The position numbers and the translations under genes are program-made. From the NCBI RefSeq assembly GCF_003432065.1, contig NZ_QWDE01000006.1, forward strand, positions 1 to 64,000: a stretch of DNA of 64,000 bases. The letters are read 5' to 3'. Shown one piece after another: positions 61,369-64,000 of the stretch. This DNA is from Mucilaginibacter terrenus. GTDB lineage: Bacteria; Bacteroidota; Bacteroidia; Sphingobacteriales; Sphingobacteriaceae. The notes beneath the pieces were generated by a model. That model worked only from the letters and a program-made list of their open reading frames with translations. It had not been told where the DNA came from and did no database searches. The number at the start of each line of letters is the position of its first letter. Within the stretch, counting starts at the first letter, position 1.

Positions 61369-62439
61369 GTGAATGCAAAAAAAGATAAAATAGATATCCG
61401 AAGCTTATCTCTTGAGGCTCTGCAGCAGCACTTTATCCGTATGGGTGAAAAGGCGTTCAGAGCTAAACAAGTTTATGAATGGCTATGGAAAAAATCTTGT
61501 TTGTCTTTCGATGACATGAGCAACATTTCAAAAGAACTTCGCAACAAACTTAACGAAGAGTTTATAATAAATGGTGTTAAAATAAACACTTCTCAGGTTA
61601 GTGCTGATAAAACTATAAAAAATTCTTTTATATTACATGATAATCACCTTATTGAGGGTGTTTTAATTCCCACAAGTGAAAGGATGACAGCGTGCGTTTC
61701 GTCGCAGGTTGGATGCAGTCTTACATGTAAATTTTGTGCTACCGGTTACATGGAGCGCAAACGAAACCTTAACCCTGACGAAATTTACGATCAGGTGGTA
61801 CTTATTGATAAGCAAGCCCGGGAAAATTACGATATACCACTCTCTAATATTGTGTACATGGGCATGGGCGAACCATTGCTTAACTACGCAAACGTGCTCA
61901 AGTCCATCGAGAAGATTACCTCTCCTGAAGGGCTTAACATGGCCGCTAAACGTATTACCGTGTCCACTGCCGGAATTGCCAAAATGATACGTAAGCTTGG
62001 CGATGATCAAGTGAAGTTTAACCTGGCGTTATCATTACACGCGGCTAACGACGAAAAGCGCAACACCATAATGCCTATTAACGAGCAAAACTCGCTTAAA
62101 GCCCTTGCAGATGCGTTAAAGTACTACTTTGCTAAAACTAAAAACCCGGTAACGTATGAATATATTATATTCGACGGGGTGAACGACGGCATACAGGATG
62201 CTATGGAACTTGCCCGTTTTTGCAAGCACCTGCCTTGCAAGGTCAATATCATCGAATACAACCCTATTGCCTTTGCCAGCTACATTAACGCAGGGGAAGA
62301 CAAGGTTGAAAAGTTTGCAGATTACCTGCGCAGCCAGGGCATAAATACCAACCTGCGCCGCAGCCGGGGTAAAGATATTGATGCTGCTTGTGGACAGCTG
62401 GCTATAAAAGAAAAAACCAAAGTAGCCGAAGCAGTTTAA
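61369..62439 (+). CDS. rlmN: 23S rRNA / tRNA (adenine-C2)-methyltransferase RlmN
   Basis: This radical-SAM enzyme methylates A2503 of 23S rRNA and A37 of some tRNAs. From the GTG at 61369 (MNAKKDKIDIRSLS) it has 356 residues. The [4Fe-4S] motif is GCSLTCKFCATG (C-x3-C-x2-C), the methyl-carrying Cys lies at the C-terminus in DIDAACGQLA, and SNIVYMGMGEPLLNY is the SAM-binding GGE-like motif. The frame is open upstream to 61297, but homologues start near MNAKK and the promoter box lies at 61357-61364, so I prefer the GTG. It converges with the next gene, 36 bp apart. Confidence 0.95.
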   Translation: MNAKKDKIDIRSLSLEALQQHFIRMGEKAFRAKQVYEWLWKKSCLSFDDMSNISKELRNKLNEEFIINGVKINTSQVSADKTIKNSFILHDNHLIEGVLIPTSERMTACVSSQVGCSLTCKFCATGYMERKRNLNPDEIYDQVVLIDKQARENYDIPLSNIVYMGMGEPLLNYANVLKSIEKITSPEGLNMAAKRITVSTAGIAKMIRKLGDDQVKFNLALSLHAANDEKRNTIMPINEQNSLKALADALKYYFAKTKNPVTYEYIIFDGVNDGIQDAMELARFCKHLPCKVNIIEYNPIAFASYINAGEDKVEKFADYLRSQGINTNLRRSRGKDIDAACGQLAIKEKTKVAEAV

Positions 62440-62475
62440 ACAACCTCCGGCCACCTTGGCAGCGGGAGATTCACA

Positions 62476-63441
62476 CTATTCTTTTACTATTCGCTTAACG
62501 GCAACTGCACCTCCTTGCTTCACCACCAGGAAGTAAATACCATTATGCGGCATGCTAACTTTCTTCATAAAGCTGCCACCAACTGCTTTATCGCTCAGTA
62601 ATGTGTTACCATCACCATCATTAACTTTCACGGTAGCTGCGCTTTTAGCTGCTAAACTGAAGCTGATAAGCGTTTTACCTGTAGAAAACTCAGGCGACAA
62701 GTTCAGATCGTTTATCTGCAGTGTTGCTTTTCCATTTCCGGCCATTCGCTTAACGGTTTCCGTCGGCGCATCAATAACGTGAAAACTTACTTCATTGCTA
62801 ATACCATCATTGTCGATGCTTGAGTAATTAAATGTTTGCGCGTTCCTTCCGTCGAATCCCAAATTCATTTCACGTGGTGCGCGCGGCCGGCGTAAACGCA
62901 AACGCATCGGTTCGCCTCCGTCAAAACGTAGTGGACCATCCATTCGTAAAGGTCCGTCTCCATCAATACGTACGTTGCCGGTATTATCATCCATTCTGAA
63001 AGAGAAAGTGCTGTCTGCATCTCTTAACTTACGCAGCTTAAAACGAAATGCTTTACGGGCAGTGTCGCCATTTCTGTAGAACTCCATCGTGTATGGACTG
63101 GTAGCGTTATCTCCGTTGCCAAACATACGTGGGGTTTTGTCATCAACGTTGCCATTGCGGCGAATAATGCTGTTGCGGCGGATAACTATGTCTCTTTTAC
63201 CATCCTTATCAGAATGCTTAAAAGTTATATTGCCAATCTTGTCTATTTCACCGAGTGCATCTTTCCGCTCTTGGGGCGTAAGCTTTTTAATGTCGCGCCC
63301 GTTAATGGTGGTGTCCCCGTTATTTATATGTATCTCTATACTTTTTGTGTCCTGTGCAAGTACTATTGGTGGTAAGCCAAGTATGGCAACAAGACTAAGC
63401 GAGAAGACGATCTCGAAACGTGATTTGAAAAGCTTTTTCAT
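62476..63441 (-). CDS. Secreted protein with probable T9SS C-terminal sorting domain
   Basis: This 321-residue exported protein has a signal peptide (about 1-29, cut after VLAQ). The middle (about 40-230) has no recognised domain; it is rich in Asp, Arg and Asn (RRNSIIRRNGNVDDKTPRMF) with a short Leu/Arg/Gly repeat (MDGPLRFDGGEPMRLRLRR). The last ~75 residues (SFSLAAKSAATVKVNDGDGN ... NGIYFLVVKQGG ... VKRIVKE) match the type A sorting domain of T9SS cargo, so it should be secreted through SprA. Its function is unknown. It is divergent from the kinase at 63572. Confidence 0.75.
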   Translation of the reverse strand: MKKLFKSRFEIVFSLSLVAILGLPPIVLAQDTKSIEIHINNGDTTINGRDIKKLTPQERKDALGEIDKIGNITFKHSDKDGKRDIVIRRNSIIRRNGNVDDKTPRMFGNGDNATSPYTMEFYRNGDTARKAFRFKLRKLRDADSTFSFRMDDNTGNVRIDGDGPLRMDGPLRFDGGEPMRLRLRRPRAPREMNLGFDGRNAQTFNYSSIDNDGISNEVSFHVIDAPTETVKRMAGNGKATLQINDLNLSPEFSTGKTLISFSLAAKSAATVKVNDGDGNTLLSDKAVGGSFMKKVSMPHNGIYFLVVKQGGAVAVKRIVKE

Positions 63442-63461
63442 ATGATTAAAGTTTAACTATC

Positions 63462-63469
63462 CAAAGTTA
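63462..63469 (-). promoter_or_regulatory. -7 promoter element of the T9SS-cargo gene
   Basis: TAACTTTG on the minus strand is a perfect TAnnTTTG, 20 bp before the ATG at 63441. Confidence 0.65.
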
Positions 63470-63555
63470 TAAAACAACTACAGCTCAATATGTTAAACAT
63501 GAGGTTGTTTTTTGTTAAAATTTGTTAAATGCAAAATTCGGGAGGGTATTTAAAA

Positions 63556-63563
63556 TAATTTTG
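63556..63563 (+). promoter_or_regulatory. -7 promoter element of the partial kinase gene
   Basis: TAATTTTG is a perfect TAnnTTTG ending 8 bp before the ATG at 63572. Confidence 0.65.
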
Positions 63564-63571
63564 TTTCACGA

Positions 63572-64000
63572 ATGAAGAAAAAGAGTATCGCGCTGATAAT
63601 TGGTTTAATGAGTCTTGCGTTGCTGGGCGTAGTAGCTATGCAATTTTATTTTCTACGCCAATCATACCAAATGCAGTCCGAAGAGTTTAATCGTTCAGTG
63701 AACGATGCACTCAGCAGCGTAGTTACGAAAGTTGCCAAGCAGGATGCTATTACGTTTTTGAACGCGAAAACGAAAGTAAGGCCGTTTGCTCCAAACTCTG
63801 TATCTATAACCAGGATCAGCATTAACGGCAACTCTGTTGATGCTAACGACTCTATAAAACTAAAAAAGCTACGATCTAAACGGGAACGTAAGCTGGCAGT
63901 GCTCCGCGACAGCCTTAAGCGGATGATCATGCACAAAAAACAGGAGGAAGAGGTTGCCGCATTAATGCAGCAAGGCACACTTAACCTGCGAATACGCATT
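63572..64000 (+). CDS. N-terminal part of a membrane sensor histidine kinase (cut by window edge)
   Basis: 143 codons are visible, beginning MKKKSIALIIGLMSLALLGV. There is one TM helix (about 5-27) and then a periplasmic start with FYFLRQSYQMQSEEFNRSV and NDALSSVVTKVAKQDA, a pattern I associate with sensor kinases of Sphingobacteriaceae. A Lys/Arg/Leu-rich helix follows (KLKKLRSKRERKLAVLRDSL). The catalytic parts lie beyond 64000, so the kinase call rests on the N-terminus alone. It is divergent from the T9SS-cargo gene, 130 bp apart. Confidence 0.6.
   Translation, partial: MKKKSIALIIGLMSLALLGVVAMQFYFLRQSYQMQSEEFNRSVNDALSSVVTKVAKQDAITFLNAKTKVRPFAPNSVSITRISINGNSVDANDSIKLKKLRSKRERKLAVLRDSLKRMIMHKKQEEEVAALMQQGTLNLRIRI

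Overview
The window reads as chromosomal DNA of a Bacteroidota bacterium, most likely Sphingobacteriaceae (Mucilaginibacter/Pedobacter-like). The evidence is the gene set (SprA of the type IX secretion system, LptE, DUF4292 and DUF4129/DUF4350 proteins, a MaeB-type malic enzyme, TonB-plug and MG2 proteins), the near absence of Shine-Dalgarno motifs, and many perfect copies of the Bacteroidota -7 promoter element TAnnTTTG just upstream of genes. Genus assignment is inference. Almost all genes are housekeeping or envelope genes packed into operons.

Layout. 1-1155: relic of an integrative element. A tRNA-Val(UAC) is followed by a tyrosine recombinase whose 3' part is replaced by what looks like the end of an IS21-type insertion sequence. 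1335-9082: a metal-efflux locus with an OmpR-type regulator, sensor kinase, TolC-like protein, lipoprotein adaptor and heavy-metal RND pump. Four 11-bp direct repeats lie directly in front of the pump promoter. 9260-20599: small metabolic and repair genes (GNAT, clpS, a plug/MG2 protein, dcd, PPTase-lipB-two SGNH hydrolases, a nucleotide pyrophosphohydrolase, a hexapeptide acetyltransferase, an AT-rich orphan gene, L-serine dehydratase, two small membrane proteins). 20596-27485: an RDD protein divergent from a six-gene SpoIIM-like/DUF4129/DUF4350/MoxR/DUF58 membrane operon. 27510-36451: mscS, groES-groEL, and the operon miaB - sigma-54 activator - lptE - acidic protein - secG. 36578-40358: two tandem AsmA-like envelope proteins, the first with an in-frame TGA near its start. 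40600-50690: maeB-ruvA-sprA. 50797-59940: an LysM transglycosylase, gatA, two TatA/B-type proteins, and an envelope operon (acylphosphatase, flippase, TPR, DUF4292, EnvC-like). 60056-64000: amidohydrolase, rlmN, a probable T9SS cargo protein and the start of a second sensor kinase.

Functionally the window is dominated by envelope biogenesis: LPS transport (LptE), SecG, Tat, T9SS (SprA), peptidoglycan enzymes, AsmA-like bridges and a flippase. I see no CRISPR array, defence island or complete mobile element, and no convincing wholly new system. The most unusual signals are the operator array at 3400-3443, the inverted-repeat element that fills the miaB/sigma-54-activator junction and supplies the miaB stop codon, the interrupted AsmA-like gene, the orphan exonuclease-like tail-anchored protein, and a series of promoters placed 4-9 bp from start codons, which predict leaderless or nearly leaderless mRNAs.
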